From: Betaproteobacteria bacterium HGW-Betaproteobacteria-4
GTDB lineage: Bacteria > Pseudomonadota > Gammaproteobacteria > Burkholderiales > Rhodocyclaceae
DNA: 64,000 bases
NCBI GenBank assembly: GCA_002840785.1
Contig: PHCH01000002.1
Location: 1-64,000, forward strand
Reading direction: 5' to 3'
Shown: piece by piece, positions 56,926 to 64,000 of the stretch
Layout: each line of letters opens with the position of its first letter
Numbering within the stretch: position 1 is the first letter of the stretch
Program-made: the position numbers and the translations under genes
Notes under the pieces: model-generated
Database searches by the model: none
Told to the model about the DNA's origin: nothing
What the model saw: only the letters and a program-made list of their open reading frames with translations

Positions 56926-58299
56926 TCAGGCCGGCAGGCGGGCAAGTGCCTGTTTCAGCGCCTCAAAACATTTGGCGTCAATGGCCGTGCCGACATTCTC
57001 GGCCATGATTTCCAGCGTCTTGGGAATCGGCACCGCACCGCGATACGGGCGCTCTGCGGTGATCGCGTCGAAAATATCCGCCGTCGTGATGATCCGCGTT
57101 TCGAGGCAGATATCTTTCGCCGTCACGCCGCGCGGGTAGCCCTTGCCGTCGAAGCGCTCGTGATGGGCGGCTGACACCTGCGCCAACTCGGTGAAGGCGT
57201 CGATGCGGGAGAGGATCGTTTCGGTGTACATGGCGTGCGCCTTGACCGCCTCCCACTCTTCGTCGTCCAGCTTGCCGGGCTTGTCGAGCACGCTGTTGCT
57301 GACGCCAAGTTTGCCGACATCGTGGAGCAGCGCGCCGCGCTTGAGCCAGCGCCGACGATCCGCCGCCAGCCCGAGCGTTTCGGCGATCAGGTCGGCGTAG
57401 AGCGCAACCCGGGTGCTGTGCCCGCTGGTGTAGGGGCTTTTCGAGTCGACAACCTGGCCGAAGGCAGCGGCGATGTCGTCGAGATAATCGTCGTCGAGCG
57501 CCACGACATGCCCGGCCGGCTCGAGCGCCAGCACCGCCGTCATGACGTCGGGCGCAGCCAGCATTGTCCAGAAGGCGTCGTCGCCTGCCAGTTGCTCGAA
57601 TGCCTGAACCAGAGCGGGATCGAACCAGCCGCCGACGCGCTGCCGCACCTCGTCGAAAGCCGCCTGCGGGCCACCGGAGGTATGAAAGACGTCAATCACC
57701 TGAGCCAGCAGCGCAATCCGCGAATAAAGCGGAATCGCCTCGCCGGCCAGGCCGTGCGGCTTGCCCTGCCCGTTGAAATGCTCGTCCAGGCTGTAGATGC
57801 CGGCCGACACGCTTTCGGGGAAACGCAACAGGCGGGCGATTTCGGCCCCCCGCTGGCAGCGCGTGGCGATCAACTCGGTGGCGATCTGTTCGCCGTCGCG
57901 CATGATCGTCATGACGCTGCGGAAACGCTCGGCCAGCGGCGCCCTCAGCCCGGTATGGCTGAGCACGAACTGGAGCACCCGGGGCAGGCTGTCGCCGACT
58001 TTCTTGAAATCGCGTTTGAAGCTCAGGTCGTCGGTCAGGTACAGCTCGCAAATGCGCGCCGCGTTGCTGCTGCAGCCCAGATCCTTGAGCAGCAAGGTGT
58101 AGTAGAGATTCCACAGATCGTCGTCACCCAGCCCGAGGCGACGGCCGATGTGCATGCCGATCCAGCAGCAACGAACGCAATGACCCTCCGGCTGACCTTC
58201 GGTAATGTCGAGCGCGTGGCTGAGCGCCGAGATCAATTCGGAAAGTTTCAAGCCGGCCAGGGCGGGCAAGGTAAATTGAACTGGAGAATTAGCTGGCAT
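56926..58299 (-). CDS. HD-GYP c-di-GMP phosphodiesterase-like protein with a second HD-like domain
   Basis: 457 residues from MPANSPVQF (58299); a TTG 21 bp upstream is less likely. The C-terminal half is HD-GYP: SGHSTRVALYADLIAE, LLHDVGKLGVSNSVLDKPGKL, HHERFDGKGYPRG and ITTADIFDAITAERPYR, with the metal-binding HD and GYP residues intact. The N-terminal half repeats the architecture in decayed form (EGHCVRCCWIGMHIGRRLGL, LLKDLGCSSNA), where HD is replaced by KD. It probably hydrolyses c-di-GMP; the first domain may be regulatory. Confidence 0.9.
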   Translation of the reverse strand: MPANSPVQFTLPALAGLKLSELISALSHALDITEGQPEGHCVRCCWIGMHIGRRLGLGDDDLWNLYYTLLLKDLGCSSNAARICELYLTDDLSFKRDFKKVGDSLPRVLQFVLSHTGLRAPLAERFRSVMTIMRDGEQIATELIATRCQRGAEIARLLRFPESVSAGIYSLDEHFNGQGKPHGLAGEAIPLYSRIALLAQVIDVFHTSGGPQAAFDEVRQRVGGWFDPALVQAFEQLAGDDAFWTMLAAPDVMTAVLALEPAGHVVALDDDYLDDIAAAFGQVVDSKSPYTSGHSTRVALYADLIAETLGLAADRRRWLKRGALLHDVGKLGVSNSVLDKPGKLDDEEWEAVKAHAMYTETILSRIDAFTELAQVSAAHHERFDGKGYPRGVTAKDICLETRIITTADIFDAITAERPYRGAVPIPKTLEIMAENVGTAIDAKCFEALKQALARLPA

Positions 58300-58437
58300 C
58301 GGTTCGTAGATTACCAACAAATAACGAAGTTCTCTCGCTGCACAACGATTTCCACACGCCAGGGCGAAGCGCCAAACAGATCAACCTCATTCGGAACACT
58401 GGCGCAACGCGCTTAATTCGTTATAATGCGCGCCCAT

Positions 58438-58513
58438 GCGTTCTTAGCTCAGTTGGTAGAGCGTCTGCCTTACACGCAGAATGTCGGCGGTTCGAGCCCG
58501 TCAGGACGCACCA
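58438..58513 (+). tRNA. tRNA-Val (anticodon TAC)
   Basis: 76 nt including the encoded CCA. The 7-bp acceptor stem GCGTTCT/AGGACGC has one G-T pair. D-arm TTAGCTCAGTTGGTAGAGC, anticodon stem TCTGC/GCAGA with loop CTTACAC, and T-arm GGTTCGAGCC are canonical. TATAAT lies 10 bp upstream. A P4-type integrase gene follows, so the 3' end is a probable attachment site. Confidence 0.97.
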
Positions 58514-58520
58514 AACACCT

Positions 58521-58575
58521 ACTTCATGACAGATCATGAAGTACCAAAGCCCCGCTCTGGCGGGGCTTTTCATTT
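58521..58575 (+). terminator. Terminator after tRNA-Val (left copy of a duplicated flank)
   Basis: Two hairpins in a row: ACTTCATGA/TCATGAAGT, then AAAGCCCCGC (58546-58555) with GCGGGGCTTT (58560-58569) followed by T and ATTT. A close copy of this stretch recurs near 63348-63405. Confidence 0.85.
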
Positions 58576-58709
58576 GTACATTCGCCCCGCGCCGTCTATA
58601 TTCATCCCATGAAATACCGTCATTGGTGACGGTATCGGTGACGGTATACTCAGACGTTGACGGTATACATAGCAAAAACAGCCCCGAAATACACCATTTG
58701 GAGGGCATC

Positions 58710-59924
58710 ATGGCGCTTTCTGATACTGCAATTCGCACAGCAAAACCGGCGGAAAAGCCGCGCAAACTAGCCGATGAAAAGGGAATGTACCTCCTGATTC
58801 AGCCCGGCGGGGCAAAACTTTGGCGCCTGGATTATCGGTTCGACAGCAAGCGAAAAACCCTGGCCCTTGGCTCCTACCCTGACACTGGCCTTGCCCTTGC
58901 GAGGGAGAAGCGCGATGCAGCCCGCAAGCTATTGGCGCAGGACATCGACCCGGCGGCCCAGCGCAAACAAGACAAACACGAACGCAAGGTGTCCCAAGAA
59001 AACACTTTCGAGGCGGTTGCACGCGACTGGATGAAGACCAAGGGGAAGGAGTGGACTGCCGGCTACGCCACCAAGACCCGGGCCTGCCTTGAGCATCACG
59101 CCCTTCCATCCTTGGGCAACAAGCCGATCACAGAGATCACCGCCCCCCAACTACTGACGATGCTGCGGGTGATTGAGAAACGCGGCACGGTCGACATGGC
59201 CCATCGTATTCAGCAACATTGCGGCGCAGTCTTTCGCTATGCCATTGCCACAGGTCTATTGTCGGCAGACCCCACTCCAAGCCTCCGGGGCGCGCTCTCA
59301 ACGGTAAAGACAGAGCACTATGCTGCACTGACAGATCCGAAGGACTTCGCCGATTTGCTGCGAAGCATTGATGAATACCGCGGGGAGGTCACTACCAAAA
59401 TAGCGATGCAATTGCTGGCCGGTACCTTCCAGCGGACCAAGGAGGTCCGCTTTGCTGAATGGTCACAGTTCGATTTCGATACGGCGCTGTGGCGCATTCC
59501 TGCCGAAGTCATGAAAATGCGCGAGGCCCATCTGGTTCCCCTAAGCACACAGATGCTCGCCCACCTCAAGGAATTGCAGGCACTGACCGGTGGCAACCGC
59601 CTGCTCTTCCCTTCGAGCACAAACAGGAATCGCCCAATCTCTGAGAATACCGTCACCTATGCCCTTGCCCGACTGGGCTTCAAAGGGCGTATGACCGGCC
59701 ACGGTTTCCGCTCTATTGCCTCGACCATCCTCAACGAACAAGGCTATCGACACGACGTGATTGAACGACAGCTCGCCCACGCCGAGCGTAATCAGGTACG
59801 TGCTGCCTATAACCGCGCCGAGTATTTGTTCGAAAGAAAAGCGATGATGCAGGAGTGGGGAGATTATCTGGACAAACTGAAAGCAGGTGCCGCAGTTATC
59901 CAGTTACGTGGAGAAGCAGCGTAA
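58710..59924 (+). CDS. P4-type tyrosine integrase
   Basis: 404 residues from ATG 58710, preceded by GGAGG. An N-terminal DUF4102 arm-binding domain (ALSDTAIRTAKPAEKPRKLADEKGMYLLI), a SAM-like core-binding domain and a C-terminal catalytic domain follow. The catalytic domain contains R in FQRTKEVRFAEW, the HGFRS box, H in LAHAER and the nucleophile region AAYNRAEYLFERKAMMQEW. All catalytic positions look intact. Placed 196 bp after tRNA-Val and pointing away from it, it is the integrase of the island. Confidence 0.95.
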   Translation: MALSDTAIRTAKPAEKPRKLADEKGMYLLIQPGGAKLWRLDYRFDSKRKTLALGSYPDTGLALAREKRDAARKLLAQDIDPAAQRKQDKHERKVSQENTFEAVARDWMKTKGKEWTAGYATKTRACLEHHALPSLGNKPITEITAPQLLTMLRVIEKRGTVDMAHRIQQHCGAVFRYAIATGLLSADPTPSLRGALSTVKTEHYAALTDPKDFADLLRSIDEYRGEVTTKIAMQLLAGTFQRTKEVRFAEWSQFDFDTALWRIPAEVMKMREAHLVPLSTQMLAHLKELQALTGGNRLLFPSSTNRNRPISENTVTYALARLGFKGRMTGHGFRSIASTILNEQGYRHDVIERQLAHAERNQVRAAYNRAEYLFERKAMMQEWGDYLDKLKAGAAVIQLRGEAA

Positions 59925-60021
59925 TCCAGATTCTGGCCATGTATTGAGTTCGACATTTGGTTTGGTGGGCGTTCGAGCTTCGCAAGAACTGCTCTATCAA
60001 CAGAGGATGTTTAGCTTATTG

Positions 60022-60350
60022 TTACGCCTCATCGGCCTGAATCTCCATCCTTCGCAACTTCTCCCTGAGCATCTTTCTGAAAATGCCAAGAGCTTCCGCT
60101 GTCTGCGTCATGTGCCAGTCATGTTTATCCAGCGCAACCTGAAAATAGTCACGCTCGCAAGCCATATGGTAGTGGGCTCACGATGGAGAAATCTTCCCCG
60201 CCGATTCACCACATTCCGGACTAACACCAAAAAATGCTAATGCCCCGAAAAATAGCTCAGAGGAGAGGATGCAAGCCGGTTCGACGGCGTGCTTGAGTTC
60301 ACGGACATTGCCAGGCCAGAGATAACTGGTGAGAACCTGTTCCGTTCTAG
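60022..60350 (-). pseudogene. Remnant of a sigma-54-dependent activator (NtrC family)
   Basis: Read on the minus strand, one frame gives EQVLTSYLWPGNVRELKHAVE (end of the AAA+ domain), then a linker interrupted by an in-frame TGA, then a FIS-type helix-turn-helix (QVALDKHDWHMTQTAEALGI, FRKMLREKLRRM) to a TAA at 60022. The remaining AAA+ core and any receiver are absent. It is the 3' end of a decayed regulator gene. The rest of the 524-bp gap between genes (59925-60448) holds nothing recognisable. Confidence 0.8.
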
Positions 60351-60448
60351 TCTGCAAAGTAACTACAGACTAAAAGAACGCCCAGCGGATGAGTGCAAAG
60401 CACCCCAAATAAATTTACTGAGTGCTGTATGCGGATTTCCGGGTCACG

Positions 60449-60967
60449 CTATTTCACCCGGCGCAATACCGATTGCGCGGCCTCGCTGCCTTTCACGATT
60501 TCCAGTGCACGGTCGACCTGAGAACGTATAAGGCAGCGCTGGGCAAAGCGCACCGTCACCACCAGCGGCGGGTACAACAACGTGAGCGGCAAGCTGATCA
60601 GCAAGGCAGGCCACGCCGTCAATGTGAACGCAACGACACTGGCAACCAACAGCCCCGCTACAAGCACTGCATCGCAGCGTCGCCAAAGTAGTGGTGGATC
60701 GGCTCGAATAAAGTTTGCCTGCTTCCCCGTGGATGCGTTGTAAAGTCCGACCGGCCTTTCGCCGAGAAGCAGAACCGTCACCTGATGACCGCGTCGGGCC
60801 GGCATCTGGCGGGTGTGGACGACGAGCTTGATGTCGTTGCCGCTGTTCGTCGACAACCAGAGTTCGCGCCTTTCGCGCACCGGGTATTGCTCGCACCAAC
60901 GCATTGGTACGTTGATATAGCGTTGAACCTCGACCAGTTGGCCACTGACTGAATAGAGTTTTTCCAT
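60449..60967 (-). CDS. Hypothetical membrane protein of the island
   Basis: 172 residues: a polar, beta-rich N-terminal domain (about 1-95; YSVSGQLVEVQRYINVPM, IKLVVHTRQMPARRGHQVTVLLLG), two close transmembrane helices (about 97-135), and a basic tail (SQVDRALEIVKGSEAAQSVLRRVK). A strong AAGGAG ribosome-binding site precedes the ATG. I do not recognise the family. The layout resembles small inner-membrane proteins carried by integrative elements. Confidence 0.65.
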   Translation of the reverse strand: MEKLYSVSGQLVEVQRYINVPMRWCEQYPVRERRELWLSTNSGNDIKLVVHTRQMPARRGHQVTVLLLGERPVGLYNASTGKQANFIRADPPLLWRRCDAVLVAGLLVASVVAFTLTAWPALLISLPLTLLYPPLVVTVRFAQRCLIRSQVDRALEIVKGSEAAQSVLRRVK

Positions 60968-61104
60968 GCGGGACTCCTTGTGTGTCCGCTCAACGTCGCA
61001 TGCGCACCCTTGAAATCAACCCTCATTCGCAGCAATGGTCGGCGAATCCAATGCCAGCATAGTGACACCCGGTAACGGTGTATCGAGACTGCAGTGAGGG
61101 TATT

Positions 61105-61138
61105 GCTCAGTCATGCTGCTCAGTCATGCAGCTCAGTC
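61105..61138 (+). repeat. 13-bp direct repeats (2.6 units)
   Basis: GCTCAGTCATGCT, GCTCAGTCATGCA and GCTCAGTC follow without spacers. They begin the gene-poor stretch of the island and could be iteron-like protein-binding sites or simple slippage. Confidence 0.7.
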
Positions 61139-61139
61139 C

Positions 61140-62060
61140 GCCTGGCTCTATCTCTGTGGCAAGACCACATTCACGCTCTATCCGCCCGCCGAAGGGGCAC
61201 TTAACTGTGACTTATGACCTCGTGATACCCACAATCCGTACCAGAGGCCATGATTATTCCCGTCAATCCCTGATACAGCTTGCCCGTCAGCGTCTAGCAG
61301 TAAATGGAGCCGCATCAAGCGCTGATACAACACCACCCGAAATGCCCTGAAAAACACGGCTGTTGCGTTGCCGGCGCCTTGACGGTGCGGAATGACGGGT
61401 GTCAACTGACGACTCCCGACGGCCCTCCTGATGGCCGGCTCCATGTGGAGCGAAAGGCGTTGCAGTCGTTACCTGCCTCTGAAGTTCCGATCCTCGAATC
61501 GGACTGGTCGCCGCCCCTGAGCTGGCGGCCTTGTAGAAATCATTCGTAGAGCCAATGTCTGCGACCTGCCGACGATTTTCGTCGGACGCTCCCGAAGCGT
61601 GTCGCAGCCAGAGCTGATGTCGTGCCTGGCACCAGATGCCGGTGCACCTGTTCCCGCCATTCCTTCGAGCACCTGCCCTTCCTCCGTGAATGGCGAGGCC
61701 TGCGGTCGTGCTTGCCCCTGATGGGCTCCGCCGCGGGCCATTCCGCTCGATGACCTGACACCACCCCGGACTCTCGGTGAGGGGTGGGCCCATGCAGGTG
61801 GATGGCGCTACGAAGTAGAGAACTGATCCCTCGCAGGCAGCAGGCTCGACCTGTCTGCCGGTACCGCCTTGGCCCTTGAGGCCAGTGGCATCAAAACCCC
61901 CGTGTAGCGCGGAAACCCGCGCACGGGCCGGATCAACTCGTTTCATTTTTAAGGATGACCGAGTCAGCCCGTAGCGAGCCTTTCACAAGGGCCGACACAA
62001 CCCTGGGTAGGTGCAGCAACGCTGGGTCGCGTGCTGCACTGAATCTTCTGACCACTGCTT
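61140..62060. other. About 0.9 kb without a credible gene; possible structured RNA or decayed DNA
   Basis: Frames in this stretch have odd composition and no family features. It contains many short GC-rich inverted repeats, for example CCGAT-TCGAG-ATCGG type near 61490, GACGA/TCGTC near 61571, an ACCCC...GGGGT hairpin near 61772-61790, and a CGCGG/CCGCG-type hairpin near 61908-61928. It lies directly upstream of the second integrase. A large noncoding RNA, a recombination or replication site, or mere decay are all possible. Confidence 0.35.
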
Positions 62061-62160
62061 GGCCGGGCGACGGAATCCACCCCGCCAAGCATAACCACCG
62101 ATTCCAACTACATCCCTTGCGCGCTATTCGGGCAGTGCGCGCCTTCTCCTGGAGAAAGCC

Positions 62161-63330
62161 ATGTCTTATCTCGCCGCCGATTCGGCTCTCCCTCACCGAC
62201 CACATTCTGCAGGCCGGGCGACCCATAAAGCTCAGAACCCACGCGACTGGTCGGGCCTGAATGCGCCGGATATTCTGGCTCGCTACCGGCCGGGCCACGC
62301 TGCCCCGATGAACGTGCTGGAGGTGCTGCTCAAGCTGTTCAACGAGCGGCATACCGCCCGGATGAAGACCGTGTCGCACAAGACCCGCCAGGAGCGTGCC
62401 GACTTCCTGCGGCGGTTTTTCCGCGACCTGCAGAGACGGGCGGGCTTCAAGACCTTGCCTGATCCGCGCAATCTCGGCCAGAAACATATTCAGGCCATGG
62501 TGCAGATATGGCGAGAGGACAAACTGAAGCCGGCCACCATTCAGACCTATCTCAGTTTCTTGCGTGGTCTGGCCAAGTGGCTGGGCAAGAACGGCTTCGT
62601 GCGTAGCCCGGCGCACTACGGACTGGAAATCGATGAGTACCAGCGCCACGAGGCGGCCGAGCGAGACAAGAGCTGGTCGGCGCAAGGCGTGGATGTCGAG
62701 GCGTTGATCGACAAGGTCTGCGTATACGACCCATATGTCGGTGCGTCACTACGACTGATCCGGGCGTTCGGTCTGCGGCGCAAGGAATCGGTAATGCTAC
62801 GACCGAATGAGTGCATTGTGCCCTTCGAGTCTACAGGTCTGGCGGAGAGTGAGAAGCTAGCAGATCGGTATGTCTGGATCAGGCAGGGGGCCAAAAATGG
62901 CCGCCAGCGATTTGTGCCGCTGAGCACGCCGCAACGGGTGGCCGCCATCGAGTACGCGCAATCGGTAGTGTGGGGAACGGAAGCGCACATGGGCGACCCG
63001 GCCAACGACCTCAAGAGGAATCTGCGTCGCTTCGACTATGTGCTGGATAAATTTGGCATCACAGCGCGCGAGTTGGGTATTACCGCGCATGGTCTTCGAC
63101 ACGAAGCGCTGATCGACGAGTTTGTTGCGTGTTCAGGACAGCAGCCGCCCGTACGTGGTGGTGGCATCCTTGCGCCAGAGGTCGAAGCTGCGGCTCGCCG
63201 AGCCGTTGCCAGGCTAGCCGGTCATGAGCGCCAGCGCGCATCGAATGCCTATTGTGGAAAGCTCGCCCGACGCGCCAGATCATGTCCACCAACAGGTGAC
63301 CCTGACATTGATACCTCGGACGAAACCTGA
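62161..63330 (+). CDS. Tyrosine recombinase of the Integrase_1 type
   Basis: 389 residues. An N-terminal SAM-like domain (VSHKTRQERADFLRRFFRDLQ, IQAMVQIWREDKLKPATIQTYLSFLRGLAKWLG) is followed by a catalytic domain with the first Arg in LIRAFGLRRKESVML, the HGLRH box, H in LAGHERQRASNAYCGK and its tyrosine. This is the Integrase_1 type often found in integrative and conjugative elements. It starts after CTGGAGAA and looks intact. It is the second recombinase of the island and has no visible accessory genes beside it. Confidence 0.88.
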   Translation: MSYLAADSALPHRPHSAGRATHKAQNPRDWSGLNAPDILARYRPGHAAPMNVLEVLLKLFNERHTARMKTVSHKTRQERADFLRRFFRDLQRRAGFKTLPDPRNLGQKHIQAMVQIWREDKLKPATIQTYLSFLRGLAKWLGKNGFVRSPAHYGLEIDEYQRHEAAERDKSWSAQGVDVEALIDKVCVYDPYVGASLRLIRAFGLRRKESVMLRPNECIVPFESTGLAESEKLADRYVWIRQGAKNGRQRFVPLSTPQRVAAIEYAQSVVWGTEAHMGDPANDLKRNLRRFDYVLDKFGITARELGITAHGLRHEALIDEFVACSGQQPPVRGGGILAPEVEAAARRAVARLAGHERQRASNAYCGKLARRARSCPPTGDPDIDTSDET

Positions 63331-63334
63331 TTGC

Positions 63335-63480
63335 AGAACACCAAATATAGACTTCATGATCTGTAATGAAGTACCAAAGCCCCGATCCAGCGGGGCTTTT
63401 CATTTGTATATTCACCCCACGTCGTCTCGTCGTCTATATCTATCCAATGAAGTACCGCCATTCCTGACGGTATCGGCGAC
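63335..63480 (+). repeat. Degenerate second copy of the tRNA-proximal flank
   Basis: From ACACCAAAT (about 63334) through the paired hairpins, AAAGCCCCG/CGGGGCTTT (63376-63399), TTTCATTTGTATATTC and GACGGTATCGGCGACGG, the sequence repeats 58510-58650 with scattered changes. It marks the far end of the island or an older, partly decayed insertion in tandem. Confidence 0.85.
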
Positions 63481-63489
63481 GGAACACTC

Positions 63490-63660
63490 TGACACAGCAA
63501 TTCGCACGGCAAAATCGAAAACAAGCGGCTCAAACTAGCCAGCAAAAAAGGGGATATGTCTCCTGATTCAGCCCGCCGGGTCAATGCTTTAGCGCATGAA
63601 ACACCGGTTCGACAGCGATCGGAAGACCCTGCATTCCCGCCCCTGTATCCGATCGCCAAT
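63490..63660 (+). pseudogene. Decayed 5' fragment of a P4-type integrase gene
   Basis: CTGACACAGCAATTCGCAC, CTCAAACTAGCC, TCTCCTGATTCAGCCCG and CACCGGTTCGACAGC follow in the same order as in the integrase gene at 58725-58850, but with frame losses, deletions and no open frame. It is a truncated relative of the intact integrase. Confidence 0.8.
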
Positions 63661-63697
63661 GTCCGGATCAGGATTTATTCCACAGCCAAGCACAAAC

Positions 63698-63826
63698 TCA
63701 GCGAGGAATTAGCGGATGAGGCGCCGCCTTCTCCTGTTTCTTGACTTGCTTGGCCAACTTCTTTTCCTTGAGGGTCAAGACAGCCGGCTTCTTGCCTTCC
63801 TTCGTTCCGTGTTTTTCCTTGCCCAT
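63698..63826 (-). CDS. Small Lys-rich protein (42 aa)
   Basis: A 42-residue basic protein (MGKEKHGTKEGKKPAVLTLK...), with about a third Lys/Arg, no membrane segment and a very good ribosome-binding site (AAAAGGAGAGCGACC before the ATG). MGKEK-starting small basic proteins of this kind recur in proteobacteria, so it is probably real. Function is unknown; nucleic-acid or ribosome association would fit the charge. The 174 bp to the window end hold nothing else I can support. Confidence 0.65.
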   Translation of the reverse strand: MGKEKHGTKEGKKPAVLTLKEKKLAKQVKKQEKAAPHPLIPR

Positions 63827-64000
63827 GGTCGCTCTCCTTTTAGTCAATGGGGAATTATTGAAACTAGCCAGAAATCAATTGTCTGTATGTTGGCGAGCGC
63901 ACATATCGTTTCAGCTTTGTTCTGTATCATGCAAATTGGTTGGGGATAACATAAATGACTAATGCCAAAGGCAGCCGGTCCTGAATTAGAGAAAGCACAA

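Noticed and set aside
61105-61138. CRISPR array
   Set aside because: The 13-bp units have no spacers between them and no cas genes are in the window.
61287-61946. A 219-codon minus-strand frame in the island gap
   Set aside because: Its composition is odd, it has no ribosome-binding site or family features, and it overlaps many hairpins; it is treated as noncoding.

Overview
The window looks like chromosomal DNA of a respiring, motile betaproteobacterium, most likely from the Rhodocyclales (Dechloromonas/Azonexus-like). This is an inference from high GC, a long-Q-loop cytochrome bd operon with cydP and cydE, a PEP-CTERM protein, many chemoreceptor and c-di-GMP proteins, and the general gene complement. 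No rRNA, CRISPR array or intact transposase was seen. One tRNA (Val, TAC) is present.

Layout. 0-6.3 kb: a cytochrome b followed by a cytochrome bd operon, cydP-cydA-cydB-[Rieske protein]-cydX-cydE, continuing into a NifX-like protein, a DUF2141 protein and a conserved hypothetical. 6.3-8 kb: chromate transporter and YnfA-like protein on the minus strand. 8.2-12.4 kb: an AT-richer three-gene cassette encoding a NYN/OST-HTH protein, a RavA-like MoxR ATPase and a ViaA-like VWA protein. 12.5-19 kb: SBF-family transporter, a MacA/permease/LolD-like export operon, DUF4395 and thioredoxin-fold membrane proteins. 19-22.4 kb: hflX and a CsgG/DUF4810/GNA1162 lipoprotein operon. 22.6-32.8 kb: glutathione peroxidase, a broken methyltransferase, PEP-CTERM protein, glutamate dehydrogenase, an aminotransferase, a CZB chemoreceptor, DUF1684, DUF2502 and clpB with a sigma-32-like promoter. 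32.9-47.2 kb: chemoreceptor, moaE, prfC, DUF2189, a hexose-phosphate mutarotase, a broken rlmJ, a MazG-like hydrolase, a PAS-GGDEF protein, gamma-carbonic anhydrase, fliW and tex. 47.2-58.3 kb: a MocR regulator, a broken ferric-reductase-like gene, an ArsC/Spx-like protein, hslO, a histidine kinase, a FAD oxidase, a patatin, rimO and an HD-GYP protein. 58.4-64 kb: tRNA-Val followed by an integrated element with a P4-type integrase, a decayed sigma-54 activator, a membrane protein, about 0.9 kb without a credible gene, a second tyrosine recombinase, and a degenerate second copy of the tRNA-proximal end and the start of the integrase.

The most striking pattern is a dispersed motif of about 40 bp. 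It has an AT-rich arm (ATTTCAATTTTGG), a T-run about one helical turn further on, and a near-palindromic core CCGGTTGACCGTAGCA. At least 14 good copies plus one degenerate copy occur in both orientations through the first 54 kb, about one per 4 kb. None occur in the low-GC cassette or the tRNA island. Several copies lie inside reading frames at positions where the encoded residues still fit the protein family. That resembles an uptake-signal or chromosome-marking sequence more than a transposable repeat.

Three genes (methyltransferase, rlmJ, ferric reductase) each carry a frame break with apparent loss of internal sequence. These may be real decay or assembly faults.
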